NCBI GenBank assembly: GCA_016721565.1
Contig: JADKHW010000015.1
Span: 11,009-75,008, forward strand
From: a bacterium
Lineage (GTDB): Bacteria; Electryoneota; RPQS01
Direction of reading: 5' to 3'
DNA length: 64,000 bases
Below the pieces are notes generated by a model that was not told where the DNA came from, searched no databases, and saw nothing but the letters and a program-made list of their open reading frames with translations. Position numbers and translations under genes: made by a program. Within the stretch, counting starts at the first letter, position 1. Each line of letters opens with the position of its first letter. Of the stretch, positions 43,467 to 53,066 are shown piece by piece.

Positions 43467-44555
43467 TCCCTTTTGAATATTTCTGCTGCGACATTACGCG
43501 GACTGGTTAGCTGGTTCGAGAGTAACAAACGCGAGATGCCGTGGCGGAATACGCGGGATCCGTATCGCATTTGGGTTTCTGAGATCTTACTCCAGCAAAC
43601 ACAAGTTGCGACCGTTGAACCGTATTACAATAGGTTCGTCAAGACCTTTCCGAATGTAGAAGCGCTTGCGAAGGCTCCACTCGACAAGGTTCTGAAAGTT
43701 TGGGAAGGCTGTGGCTACTACGCGCGCGCAAGAAACTTGCATAAGGCTGCCAAGCAAATTGTAGCGATGGGCGGCAAGCTTCCGCAATCGAGCCACGAGC
43801 TACGAAAGCTCGCCGGAATTGGGCCATATACTTCTGCTGCAATTGCTTCGATTGCCTTTGGTGAAGCCGTTCAGGTTTTGGACGGAAATGTCGAGCGGGT
43901 GATTGCGCGGGTGACGTGTGAAGAGGGGTTCATCACGGAGAAATCTGTGCATTCCAAACTTAAAGCAACGGCTGAAGTTTGGATGCAAGCGGCAGTGAAG
44001 GCCGAGCTGTCGCCGGGAGCCTTGAATGAATCGTTGATGGAGCTTGGCGCGACGGTGTGCAAGCCGCGCGAAGCTCTGTGTTCTGATTGTCCGCTGAAGA
44101 AAGTTTGTGTGGCGAGGAAGACGCGTGATGATGTCACCGAGTTGCCGCGCAAACCAGTCATGCAAACGACACCGCACTACGACATCGGAGCGGCGATTGT
44201 GCGGAAGAACGGCAGGATTTTGATTACCAAGCGGCCTGAGAAAGGGCTTTTGGGTGGATTATGGGAGTTTCCCGGCGGGAAAAAAGAGCGCGGGGAGACG
44301 TTGGAGGAGTGCGTGCGGCGCGAGATGCGGGAAGAGCTTGACATTCAGGTCGAGGTCGGGACGCAGATTGCCAGCGTCAAACATGCCTACACGCATTTCA
44401 AGATTACGTTGCACTGTTTTGAATGCAAACACGTCGGTGGTGAAGTGAAACTGCTTCACGTCACCGATGCAAAATGGGTGCGACCATCTGAATTGAGAAA
44501 CTACGCGTTTCCGAAGGCGGATCGTGTGGTGTTGGACATATTGACAAATTCATAA
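43446..44555 (+). CDS. mutY: A/G-specific adenine DNA glycosylase
   Basis: A 369-residue base-excision repair enzyme that removes adenine mispaired with 8-oxoguanine. In order: the helical glycosylase part (MPWRNTRDPYRIWVSEILLQQTQVA is the N-terminal landmark across about residues 30-55), the helix-hairpin-helix LRKLAGIGPYTSAAIA near 120, catalytic Asp in VLDGNVERV near 142, the iron-sulfur Cys set C-x6-C-x2-C-x5-C near 200-216, and a C-terminal Nudix-like 8-oxoG recognition domain (GGLWEFPGGKKERGETLEE, REMREEL). The ATG at 43446 lies in a hairpin; TTG 43473 is an alternative start that loses only nine residues. Confidence 0.94.
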   Translation: MLRAVSHSLLNISAATLRGLVSWFESNKREMPWRNTRDPYRIWVSEILLQQTQVATVEPYYNRFVKTFPNVEALAKAPLDKVLKVWEGCGYYARARNLHKAAKQIVAMGGKLPQSSHELRKLAGIGPYTSAAIASIAFGEAVQVLDGNVERVIARVTCEEGFITEKSVHSKLKATAEVWMQAAVKAELSPGALNESLMELGATVCKPREALCSDCPLKKVCVARKTRDDVTELPRKPVMQTTPHYDIGAAIVRKNGRILITKRPEKGLLGGLWEFPGGKKERGETLEECVRREMREELDIQVEVGTQIASVKHAYTHFKITLHCFECKHVGGEVKLLHVTDAKWVRPSELRNYAFPKADRVVLDILTNS

Positions 44556-44580
44556 TAGGAGAACTGCCGAACAATTTGTT

Positions 44581-46083
44581 ATGCCGGAGATTATTTTTCA
44601 CCGTGCAAAACCTATCCAGTGGAGTCCCATCATGTTCGCAGTCGTATTGCTCGCCTTACTGATTTCCGTACCTGTTCGCGCCGAATTGCGCGATCCGAAT
44701 AATTCTGCTGATTACATCATCCTGACCAATCAGGAAGTTCTTTCCAATAATGCTTGGATTGACAGCCTACTCGATTACCGCGCCGCGCAAGGCCGCGTCG
44801 CAATGGCCGTGACGGTCGAAGAGATTTGGGCTGAGTTCACTCCGTCCGGCAGTGACACCGCCATCCGCGAATTTCTACATTATGCCTACGACAATTGGCA
44901 GGCGCCGCAATTGAAGGATGTGTTTATTGTTGGGCATTGGGATGTTGTGCCGTCGGGGATGTGGATTGGAGTATATGATTCAATGTCGTTCGCTTCTGAT
45001 TATTGGTATGTCTTACGAAGTGGTGCAGATTCTGGCAATCCGCTTTTTCGAGTTGGTCGACTTGCATGGAGCCCACGCTATTCAGAGCCTCTCAGCGACT
45101 TTAGTCTCAAAATTCGTGAATACGAGGCTTCACCAATTGGAGAGTGGCAGAATCGTTGCCATTTTGTAGCGGATAGTGGCGAAAGCGTTGCTTGGAACGA
45201 GTTGATAGAGAGCTATGCTGAAGGCATAGTGGCTGGTGTACCGAGTACTTCCGAAATTGAACGTGACTACTTAAGCAGGGTTACAGGAGACCCTTGGTAT
45301 GGGGACAGAAATGAAATAATCGAGAATCTGAATGCGGGAAGCTTGTTGAGTTGTTACTCAGGAATCTCCTCTGGCTATGAAATTTTGCCCGAGGACCCTA
45401 TCACAGCACTCGACATTGAACAACTACACAACTTAGAGTCACTGACTATGATGATGGGTACGGTATCCCACGCTCTTGGAATTGATACGTTAAATGGAAC
45501 TCCGCTGTTCCATGCTGCGATGAACTCATCGAGCGGAGGAGCAATAGCAGCTTTTGGCATGTCAGGTATCGGCTGGTTCGCTGCGAGTCGAGTATATAGT
45601 CAACGACTTGTGAGTGAACTGTATAACATAAGCCAATCGTCAATAGGAGATGCGTGGTTTACAACCTGTAACTACTACGCAGATTCAGCTTTACACGGCG
45701 GCTTGCCGCGCACCGCCGCTAGTGACCAGCTTTTCGGCACATTCCTCCTCGGGGACCCCGCCACAATCATACCCGGTCGCACAACAAGCGCAGATCCCAT
45801 CACTGCACCGGTGATTCCGGCTTCAATTCAGATTGTCGGCAATTACCCGAATCCGTTCAATCCATCAACGACGATTAATTTCATCCTCAACCGTGCGGGG
45901 AATGCGCGGCTGACGGTTTATGATATCACAGGCAGAGCAGTGACCACGCTCGCCGAACAAAGTTTTACAGCCGGACAACACAGTATCGTCTGGAATGCCG
46001 CCGGACTTGCGTCAGGAATATACCTTGTTCGACTTGAATCCAGTGGACAATTTGACACACATAAGATCACCTTACTTAAATAG
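44581..46083 (+). CDS. gingipain-like (C25) pseudo-peptidase, T9SS cargo
   Basis: A 500-residue exported protein. A hydrophobic signal (VVLLALLISVPVRA) follows a short N-extension; the inner ATG at 44632 may be the true start. The fold of C25 peptidases is suggested by DYIILTNQEVLS, YRAAQGRVAMAVTVEEIW, IREFLHYAYDNW, VFIVGHWDVVPS, FRVGRLAWS and a later GGAIAAFGMSG. The catalytic pair is not seen: the usual GHG is LSCYSGISSG, and the expected catalytic Cys region reads MMMGTVSHALG. The C-terminus is a complete T9SS domain (NYPNPFNPSTTINF, VYDITGRAVTTL, SGIYLVRL, HKITLLK). A binding rather than cutting role is therefore likely. Confidence 0.78.
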   Translation: MPEIIFHRAKPIQWSPIMFAVVLLALLISVPVRAELRDPNNSADYIILTNQEVLSNNAWIDSLLDYRAAQGRVAMAVTVEEIWAEFTPSGSDTAIREFLHYAYDNWQAPQLKDVFIVGHWDVVPSGMWIGVYDSMSFASDYWYVLRSGADSGNPLFRVGRLAWSPRYSEPLSDFSLKIREYEASPIGEWQNRCHFVADSGESVAWNELIESYAEGIVAGVPSTSEIERDYLSRVTGDPWYGDRNEIIENLNAGSLLSCYSGISSGYEILPEDPITALDIEQLHNLESLTMMMGTVSHALGIDTLNGTPLFHAAMNSSSGGAIAAFGMSGIGWFAASRVYSQRLVSELYNISQSSIGDAWFTTCNYYADSALHGGLPRTAASDQLFGTFLLGDPATIIPGRTTSADPITAPVIPASIQIVGNYPNPFNPSTTINFILNRAGNARLTVYDITGRAVTTLAEQSFTAGQHSIVWNAAGLASGIYLVRLESSGQFDTHKITLLK

Positions 46084-46110
46084 ACGAGAGAGAAATTCCA
46101 AGAGGGAGAA

Positions 46111-46773
46111 ATGAAGTACATTAGTCTCGCAACATTCGCACTGTCACTCTGTATCTGTTCGTTTAGCTTTGCTGAAGATACCGCGATGCCGGAAATGACC
46201 GGCACCGCTAAGATTACTAAAGCCCCGGAACTCACCACCAAGCCCGCGATGATCGCCGCGACCGCATTCGTGAAAGCCGCCGATTTCGCTCCGGAAGGCG
46301 GTTGGGGTGAGAAGGATTTCGACGGCGCAATCGGCGCAATGGCGATGAACGGCGCGACCCGTTTGATGGCATATATGACCGAGAAGTCGATCCAACCTGC
46401 CGGGCCGATGTTCTCTGTTTGGTATGAAGATCCGTCCGTGACCACGGCAGGTGCGCTAACCTCGAAGTGGGGTTTCCCGATTGCCGCAGACAATGAACCT
46501 ACGGCGACGATCACCATCGAAAATATGCCTGAGATGCAAGTCGTGTCGTGCACCTACGAAGGTCATCCGAATACGGCCATGAATGCATGGACCGACTTGG
46601 TGAAGTATGCCGAGGCAAACGGTCTTGTGTGGGCAGGCAATCCGATGGAAGTCTATCACAAGAACGGCATGCAGTCCATGAAGAACGAAGACTGGCTGGT
46701 CGAAATTGTGTGGCCTGCCATGAAGAAGCCTGCTGATGCTCCGGCTGCTGAAGGTGAGAAGAAGAGCGAATAA
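46111..46773 (+). CDS. secreted GyrI-like (effector-binding fold) protein
   Basis: A 220-residue protein with a strong ribosome site (GAGGGAGA) and a signal peptide (YISLATFALSLCICSFSFA). The mature part is two halves of a GyrI/AraC-effector-binding-like fold: PAMIAATAFVKAADFAP, RLMAYMTEKSIQPAGPMFSV and the second half VVSCTYEGHPNTAMNAWTDL, VEIVWPAMK. These domains bind small hydrophobic ligands. The cell location (periplasm or outside) is unusual for the fold, and a short acidic/basic tail follows. It is separated from the T9SS pseudo-peptidase by 27 bases, so the two may be one transcript. Confidence 0.75.
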   Translation: MKYISLATFALSLCICSFSFAEDTAMPEMTGTAKITKAPELTTKPAMIAATAFVKAADFAPEGGWGEKDFDGAIGAMAMNGATRLMAYMTEKSIQPAGPMFSVWYEDPSVTTAGALTSKWGFPIAADNEPTATITIENMPEMQVVSCTYEGHPNTAMNAWTDLVKYAEANGLVWAGNPMEVYHKNGMQSMKNEDWLVEIVWPAMKKPADAPAAEGEKKSE

Positions 46774-46798
46774 CCCGATTACATCGGATTACCTTTTG

Positions 46799-46828
46799 AA
46801 GGCCGGAGCAACTTGCTCCGGCCTTTTG
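46799..46828 (+). terminator. intrinsic terminator
   Basis: AAGGCCGGAGCA / TGCTCCGGCCTT with a short loop and TTTT at its end, directly after the GyrI-like gene. Confidence 0.88.
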
Positions 46829-46900
46829 TGTTACTGCGTCTGCGTATGCAATCAATCCGGCGGCACGCTGGGAGTTGCATATATAGAGGAAAGCTGTAAC

Positions 46901-47808
46901 TTGTCAGTTATGGAAAGCTATTTTATTGTTGACGGCGGCGGAACGAACACACGCGGCTGGTTGGTATCAGCCGACGGCGCCATATTAAATGAAGGAAAAG
47001 CCGGACCTTCTAATGTCGCGCGGCTTGGTGATGAAGGGTTGCGCATTGCGTTAGCTGAACTGTTGGCCGATTCCCCGGCGGCGCGATTGTGCAGCAAAGT
47101 CGTGTTGGGATTGGCCGGAGTGGGCCGCGAACGTGAGCGCGATTTGGCACTCACCGTGGCCAAAGAATTCTGGCCGCAAGCCAACGTGCAAGTTGTAACG
47201 GACGCACATCTATTATATGCAGGAGCATTCTGCAAAGGTGAGCGCGGCATCCTGTTAATAGTAGGAACGGGTTCAATTGCATTCTATCAGAATCCGCAAG
47301 GGCATGAATTTTCCGCGCCGGGGGCTGGGGACCGTTATTAGGCGATGAGGGCAGCGGCGCTTGGATCGGTCGAGAGGCATTGAGGCATTGTTTGTGGGAA
47401 GGCGAGCGCGCCGAACTCTCTCCGTTTCACGCCGCAATCTTGGAGAAGCTCGCAATCGGCGCAACGCACGAGATCATCACAAAAGTCTATCGCGAAGATT
47501 TCGGACCGACACGCTGGGCCGAGCTTGCTCCACTCGTGTTTGACTTTGCCGACGAGCAGCCGGAGGTCATGGGAATCTTGGAGCGTGCCGCACTTGAATT
47601 GATTGATCAGGTAGAACGGCTGCTTGAAGACATGCCGCAGAATATGGCGACATTGCCGTTGGTTGTGACGGGCGGACTCTGGGAACGGCGTGATGTGCTT
47701 GAACCGCTATTGCAAGAGGAAATTGATTTGCGAAATCTGCCGCTCAAGATTGTCGAGCCAGACGGCGGGGCGGTGGATGGCGGGTTGGTGATTTTGCGGA
47801 AAGGGTAA
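46901..47808 (+). CDS. BadF/BadG-type ATPase, N-acetylglucosamine-kinase-like (one frame break)
   Basis: A sugar-kinase-fold protein of about 300 residues when restored. The ATP loops are FIVDGGGTNTRGWLVS at the N-terminus and LIVGTGSIAFYQN near 120; LLGDEGSGAWIGREALRH follows after the break, and TGGLWERRDVLEPLL and PDGGAVDGGLVIL close the fold. These match eukaryote-like N-acetylglucosamine kinases of the BadF family. The frame changes in the G-run 47320-47324. The TTG at 46901 has AGAGGA ten bases upstream, whereas the ATG at 46910 has none; either start is possible. It likely phosphorylates amino sugars released by cell-wall turnover or uptake. Confidence 0.83.
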
Positions 47809-47844
47809 AGAAAACCGCCACTATGGGTTTAGCACAATGGCGGT
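47806..47844 (-). terminator. terminator after the fibronectin lipoprotein gene
   Basis: ACCGCCA / TGGCGGT stem with a 17-base loop; on the reverse strand it runs into TTTTCTTT. Confidence 0.6.
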
Positions 47845-47876
47845 GAATTGTTTCGGATTCCGATGGGAAGCCAAAC

Positions 47877-49304
47877 TCAATGGCGAATGAAGGAATCGAT
47901 AAGTTCGCGGGAGACTGACGGGGACGAGCCTACGAATTCTTCTTCTTTGATGATACCGACGGTTTGCGGTTTCAGATAGTATTTGATGCTGTGGTTTGTA
48001 GTGCGGCTGAAGCGCTGATAGATCGTGACACCCGTATAGGTCACGCCTTGTACGATCACGGTTGTGCTTGCGCTGGTGACCAATACACTGTCCCCTTGGA
48101 AATGCCAGAAACCTGCCGAAGGCGGAGTGCGCAAGAGGAGTTCTGCTCCGGAACCGTTCAGCGGATACTCATCCTGATAGAGGCCGCTCTCAAAATTGCG
48201 CCAATAGAACAGCGTGTCTGTGCTGTCACCCGCGAACTCTATTAATAGATAGTAGTCCACACCACCGGGATAGGCAACTTCTCTGACCTGACGGCGCGCA
48301 TTGTAAATACCACCCGATGAGGGATCCACTTCGTAAGTCCAGTAGTTTTCCAGGCAGATGGGAATTGCGCCGCCCGAGCAGAAATCATACGTTGCTTGTG
48401 CGGGATTGGACCAAGCGGAAGATCCTATTGAATTAGACGCGCGGACCTGATAGTTGTAAACGGCAGTATTTTGTCCCAACGCATCAAAGTATGTCGTCGT
48501 GTTGGCCGTCACGGAATCAATGATTTCGAAGAACTGGCCCTCGACGTTGCGTCGGATGTGGAACACGGTTTCGTCAAGCGAGTTGTCCACCCATGTCAGA
48601 TGCACGCCAGAACCCACTTGCACGGCGGCTACAAGGTTCGAAGGCGCGTGCGGAGCGCCTGAATTGGGAGTCGTGACGGTGGCCGAATCAACGGACCACG
48701 TTGTAATACTATTGACAAGGGATCCTACTCTATAGTAGTAGGATGTTGCGGGTGTGCATGTGGAGTCGTTGTAGGTCTCGATATTATCTCCGACCTCACC
48801 GACTCGCGACCAGCTTGACGACGTCGCGCGGCGATCTATCACGAAGTGCACTTCCATGGGAGCCGTGTCTGTCCACTCAACTCTTACGACGGTCGGAGCC
48901 AACGGGCTGGCGGTCACGTTTGTCGGAGCCGGTGCAGGGGTGTGCGAATTGGTCGAGACCTGATACATATTGGACGGGTCACTGCGGCCTGCTGAATTGA
49001 CTGCAAAGACGCGGAACTGATACGTCGTATTGGGAACCAAACCATCGACTAAGAGCTGTGTGATGTCAGCATTCACCGAGGAATGGAAATGCCAAACATT
49101 ATTTTGGCCCATTTCCACTTCAAAGGTCTCTTCATTGTCAGAGCGGTCGTTCCAACTCAGCGTAATTGAGTTGTGAGTGATCTCGACCGCCGTCAGAAGA
49201 TTAGGCGCAACAGGAATGACGGCTTGAGGCGGCTTATCCTCCGGCTGACAGGAGAGCAGCAAACCGATGCTGAGAGCAAGTAGTGCGATGATGCGAAGTT
49301 TCAT
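47877..49304 (-). CDS. lipoprotein with three fibronectin type III domains
   Basis: ATG 49304 has an excellent GGAGG site four bases upstream and starts the lipoprotein signal directly (MKLRIIALLALSIGLLLSC); upstream codons are not needed. The Cys is followed by QPED, close to the Q-A-(D/E)2 type of surface-export signal. Three fibronectin III modules follow (NLLTAVEITHNSITLSWND; PTNVTASPLAPTVVRVEWTD; PSNLVAAVQVGSGVHLTWVD), ending at about residue 320. A 150-residue C-terminal domain (NYWTYEVDPSSGGIYNARR, VTYTGVTIYQRFSRTTNHS) is not recognised. Probably a surface-anchored binding protein. Confidence 0.82.
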   Translation of the reverse strand: MKLRIIALLALSIGLLLSCQPEDKPPQAVIPVAPNLLTAVEITHNSITLSWNDRSDNEETFEVEMGQNNVWHFHSSVNADITQLLVDGLVPNTTYQFRVFAVNSAGRSDPSNMYQVSTNSHTPAPAPTNVTASPLAPTVVRVEWTDTAPMEVHFVIDRRATSSSWSRVGEVGDNIETYNDSTCTPATSYYYRVGSLVNSITTWSVDSATVTTPNSGAPHAPSNLVAAVQVGSGVHLTWVDNSLDETVFHIRRNVEGQFFEIIDSVTANTTTYFDALGQNTAVYNYQVRASNSIGSSAWSNPAQATYDFCSGGAIPICLENYWTYEVDPSSGGIYNARRQVREVAYPGGVDYYLLIEFAGDSTDTLFYWRNFESGLYQDEYPLNGSGAELLLRTPPSAGFWHFQGDSVLVTSASTTVIVQGVTYTGVTIYQRFSRTTNHSIKYYLKPQTVGIIKEEEFVGSSPSVSRELIDSFIRH

Positions 49305-49379
49305 TGTGCCTCCGTGCGATGCCATAGCAATTTGTTCGGCAGCCAACGAGGCAGCCGCTACATTCTTCTGTAAATAGAT

Positions 49380-49712
49380 TTACTTTACTTCGGGTTCGCC
49401 ACCAGCTCGGAAACCGAATTGTCCGGCCTGCTGTTGCGGACCACCGTGCAGCTTGATTTCGCCGAATTGCTTTTCGTAGCGCTCAATGTTCTCTTTCAGT
49501 GCGTTCAGCAAGAATTTGCAATGTGAAGGCGTCATAATGACGCGTGCATGCACCGAAGCTTTCGGCGTGCCGGGGACCATTCGTGCGAAATCCATGAAAA
49601 ACTCGGCAGGGCTATGCGAAATTAGGGCGAGATTGGCGTAAATTCCTTCGGCAACCTTCTCATCCAAACTGACATTTATCTGATGCGGGCGCTGGGCCGC
49701 GGGGTCTGACAT
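49380..49712 (-). CDS. DUF3467 family protein
   Basis: A 110-residue soluble protein with AGAGGA before its ATG. The conserved core is INVSLDEKVAEGIYANLALI, SPAEFFMDFARMVPGTPKAS and VHARVIMTPSHCKFLLNALK, which fits DUF3467, a widespread small family without known function. The Gly/Gln-rich tail is low-complexity. It is transcribed leftward, divergent from polA with 96 bases between the starts. Confidence 0.82.
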   Translation of the reverse strand: MSDPAAQRPHQINVSLDEKVAEGIYANLALISHSPAEFFMDFARMVPGTPKASVHARVIMTPSHCKFLLNALKENIERYEKQFGEIKLHGGPQQQAGQFGFRAGGEPEVK

Positions 49713-49808
49713 CTCTGTATCCTCTTGTGCTGTATGTTTTTCCAGAATCTTCTAATCCTATAATGAGGGGCTTTGTCAGCAAAAAGTCAAGCCCACTCCC
49801 CAACTCAA

Positions 49809-52559
49809 ATGCCTTCTGATCCCAATAAACTGTATCTGATTGACGGCTCGGCGCTGATGTACCGGGCACATTTCGCGTTTCTACGGAGTCCACTGGTGAA
49901 TTCGCGAGGCGAAATTACGTCGGCGATCTTCGGTTTTCTGAATACGCTGATTTCGCTGATTGAAAAAGAGCAGCCGACCCATCTGGCAATTGTGTTCGAT
50001 ACCGCCGAACCGACGTTCCGTCACAAAGCCTATAAGGAGTATAAGGCCACACGCCAGAAGATGCCCGAGGAGTTGGTGGATCAGCTTGGCCGGTTGGATC
50101 AGGTGCTTGCCGCAACAGGAATCAAGATTCTGGCGCTACCCGGTTGGGAGGCCGATGACGTGATCGGAACTCTGGCCAAGCAAGGTGAAGAGCAAGGTTA
50201 CACCGTTTACATGGTAACAGGTGATAAGGATTATCAGCAGTTGGTGACGGAGAAGGTCATGCTGTATAATCCGAAACCGGATGGCACGTTGATCTGGTCA
50301 CCGGCAGAAGTCGAAGAGAACTTTGGCGTACCGCCGTCAAAAGTTATTGACGTGTTGGCATTGATGGGCGACGCATCTGATAATGTTCCCGGTGTTGCCG
50401 GAGTCGGACCAAAGACCGCTGTGAAGCTGATTAAGGAATATGGCACGGTTGAAAATGTCCTGCAAGCCGCCCCGTCAATGAAGCCGTCGAAACTGCGTGA
50501 TTCACTGATTGAGTATGCTGAGTCCGCACGCATGTCGCTCGATCTTGTGACGATTGACGTCAACGCGCCGATTGCAGTAGACCTTGATGCGCTTGACGTA
50601 AAGCCGCTTTACAATGCCGAAATCGAACGCTTGCTGACCGAGCTTGAACTCTATCGCTTGCTGGATCGCTTGAGAGGCAGTGCTCCAGTTGCAGCCGACA
50701 GCGGTATGAAATCGGCCTCGAAGCGCGATTACAAGATTGTGCGATCGGCAGCGGAATTCAAAGCACTCATCAACAAGTGGCGCAAAGAAAAACCGTTGCT
50801 TTCTTTCGACGTTGAGACAACTGCGGCGGATCCGATGCTGGCCGAATTGGTTGGAGCAAGCTTCTCCGTTGTTGAAGGAGAGGCATACTATGTGTCAATG
50901 GCACACTTCGATGCAAAACCAACGGGCAAGCGACAGTTCGTGCGTTTCGGTCAAGAGGCCGAGGGTGCGCTCGCCGCATATCTTGAACTCGCGGCCGAGC
51001 TTTTAGAGGACGCGAGTGTTCCGAAAGCGGGACAAAATATCAAGTACGATGCGCTCGTGTACCTCTCGTATGGTATCGTTGTTGCCTCTCTTTCGTTCGA
51101 TACGATGATCGCCGCATACCTCTTGAATCCCGGAACGCGCACGCTCAGCATTGATGATTTGGCCCGCGATTATCTTAAGCTCTCCAAGATTCCGACCTCA
51201 GATTTGATCGGCTCAGGTAAGAATCAAGGCTCCATGTTTGATGTCGATCTGGAAAAAATTGCCGACTATGCGTGCGAGGACGCAGATTACGCTTTGCGGC
51301 TCGTGCATGTGCTTGAACCACAGCTTCAGAGCCAGAAAAAACTGCTCGACGAACTTGAAATGCCGCTGTCATCCGTGCTCCGCGACATGGAATATACGGG
51401 AGTCCGGCTTGACACGGACCTGCTTTCAGAAATGTCCAAGGAGCTTGAGCGCGACCTCGCACGGCTCGAAAAGGAATGTCATGCGGCGGCGGGTGAGGTC
51501 TTCAATTTGAACTCGCCTAAGCAGCTTGGAACCATCTTATTTGAGAAGCTCAGGCTACCGGTTCAAAAGAAAACCAAGACCGGCCCCTCTACCGATGTGG
51601 ACACGCTGACCGCGCTCGCGCCGATGCATGAACTGCCCGCCAAACTTGTCGATTACCGGATTCTGTCGAAGCTCAAAGGCACATATGTTGACGCCCTTCC
51701 CGACCTCGTGCATCCGTTTACAGGTCGCGTGCATACAACATTCAGCCAGACGATTGCAGCAACCGGAAGACTCTCCTCAAACAATCCGAATTTGCAGAAC
51801 ATCCCGATTCGCACCGAGGTTGGCCGCAGAATAAGAGAGGCATTCATAGCGGGAGAAGCGGGTTGGAAGATTCTCTCAGCAGACTACGGACAGATTGAAT
51901 TGCGTATCATGGCTCATCTGTCCAACGACGAGACACTGCTCCAAGCCTTCCGTAGCGGCGGCGATATTCATCGAGAGACGGCGGCGAAGATTTATGGAAT
52001 ACCGTTGTCAGATGTCAACTCCGACATGCGCCGTGCGGCCAAAACCGTCAACTTCGGAATCATTTACGGCCAGACAGATTTCGGTTTGTCGGAACAGCTC
52101 GGCATCCCTCGCGCGGAGGCCAAAGAGTTCCGCGAACAGTATTTCAGACTCTATCCGGGAGTCAAGCAATTCATGGCTGAGACCATCTCGAAATGCCGTG
52201 AGAACGGCTATGTGGAGACCCTGATGGGCCGCCGGAGGCAGATCACCGACATCAACAATGCCAACCGTCAGGTCCGTGAATTTGCAGAGCGCATCGCCAT
52301 CAACACTCCCGTTCAAGGCTCGGCCGCTGACATGATCAAGGTCGCGATGATCCGCATTGCGAAGCGACTCAAACAGGAAAAGTTTGCCGCTCGGATGTTG
52401 CTCCAAGTCCACGACGAACTCGTTTTCGAAGCTCCCGAATCCGAACTCATGCAACTCGAAATGATGGTCCGTGAGCAGATGTCGGAAGCCATGAAGCTGC
52501 TCGTTCCGATCGAGGTTGACGTCGGTTACGGAGCAAATTGGCTTAAAGCACATTCCTAA
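49809..52559 (+). CDS. polA: DNA polymerase I
   Basis: A full-length, intact three-domain repair and replication polymerase. N-terminal 5'-nuclease (LYLIDGSALMYRAHFAF, GWEADDVIGTLAKQ, VTGDKDYQQLV, GDASDNVPGVAGVGPKTA), then a 3'-5' proofreading domain that keeps its acidic residues (SFDVETTAADP, GQNIKYDALVY, YACEDADYALRL), then the polymerase (TGRLSSNNPNLQNIPIRT, SADYGQIELRIMAHLS as motif A, RRAAKTVNFGIIYG as the O-helix, QVHDELVFE as motif C). ATG 49809 begins two residues before PNKLYLIDG; a TTG at 49773 only adds a poor extension. No strong ribosome site is visible. Cytoplasmic. Confidence 0.97.
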   Translation: MPSDPNKLYLIDGSALMYRAHFAFLRSPLVNSRGEITSAIFGFLNTLISLIEKEQPTHLAIVFDTAEPTFRHKAYKEYKATRQKMPEELVDQLGRLDQVLAATGIKILALPGWEADDVIGTLAKQGEEQGYTVYMVTGDKDYQQLVTEKVMLYNPKPDGTLIWSPAEVEENFGVPPSKVIDVLALMGDASDNVPGVAGVGPKTAVKLIKEYGTVENVLQAAPSMKPSKLRDSLIEYAESARMSLDLVTIDVNAPIAVDLDALDVKPLYNAEIERLLTELELYRLLDRLRGSAPVAADSGMKSASKRDYKIVRSAAEFKALINKWRKEKPLLSFDVETTAADPMLAELVGASFSVVEGEAYYVSMAHFDAKPTGKRQFVRFGQEAEGALAAYLELAAELLEDASVPKAGQNIKYDALVYLSYGIVVASLSFDTMIAAYLLNPGTRTLSIDDLARDYLKLSKIPTSDLIGSGKNQGSMFDVDLEKIADYACEDADYALRLVHVLEPQLQSQKKLLDELEMPLSSVLRDMEYTGVRLDTDLLSEMSKELERDLARLEKECHAAAGEVFNLNSPKQLGTILFEKLRLPVQKKTKTGPSTDVDTLTALAPMHELPAKLVDYRILSKLKGTYVDALPDLVHPFTGRVHTTFSQTIAATGRLSSNNPNLQNIPIRTEVGRRIREAFIAGEAGWKILSADYGQIELRIMAHLSNDETLLQAFRSGGDIHRETAAKIYGIPLSDVNSDMRRAAKTVNFGIIYGQTDFGLSEQLGIPRAEAKEFREQYFRLYPGVKQFMAETISKCRENGYVETLMGRRRQITDINNANRQVREFAERIAINTPVQGSAADMIKVAMIRIAKRLKQEKFAARMLLQVHDELVFEAPESELMQLEMMVREQMSEAMKLLVPIEVDVGYGANWLKAHS

Positions 52560-52631
52560 CTTTTTTCTCGCAAGTACTTGCGTTTTGGCTTCTCATACTT
52601 TATATTTGACGCAATGAGGGTCCGTTAAGTG

Positions 52632-53066
52632 ATGGCCCACGGCAGTTTTGTGATCTTTGATTGGACCGTACATCCGCTCAGTCGCGGTGGCTTTCGCAGA
52701 GTGATCTTCGTGATTACGATGATTGTGATTCCGCTTGGAGTCCTGGAAGTCTTCCAACATTTCGCATGGGCAGTCTTTGCCACCCTGTTCCTTTTGGGAA
52801 CACTGAGTGCATACTGGCTCCCTACGCGCTACGCGATTGACGATGAGGGGATTTGGGTTCAACGTTGGTTCTGGAAGAAGCGCAAGCTGTTCCGAGACCT
52901 GAAGCGTGTGGAGCGCGACCCGAATGGCCTGTTCGTCTCGCCGTTCGCCAGCCGCTCACGGCTCGATGGACATCGCGGATTGCTGCTGATGGAACCTCCG
53001 GAGCGCGACGACGTTGAAAAATATATCCGCGAGCGTATTGAGCCTCGGGAGGAGGTCAGCTCGTGA
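52632..53066 (+). CDS. uncharacterised membrane protein with PH-like domain
   Basis: A 144-residue protein with two central hydrophobic helices (VIFVITMIVIPLGVLEVF; WAVFATLFLLGTLSAYWL), followed by a beta-rich cytosolic part (TRYAIDDEGIWVQRWFWKKR, LFRDLKRVERDPNGLFVSP). This is the look of small bacterial PH-domain membrane proteins. ATG 52632 follows a GTG by one codon. It overlaps the next gene by 4 bases (GTGA), so the pair is co-translated. Function unknown. Confidence 0.7.
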   Translation: MAHGSFVIFDWTVHPLSRGGFRRVIFVITMIVIPLGVLEVFQHFAWAVFATLFLLGTLSAYWLPTRYAIDDEGIWVQRWFWKKRKLFRDLKRVERDPNGLFVSPFASRSRLDGHRGLLLMEPPERDDVEKYIRERIEPREEVSS

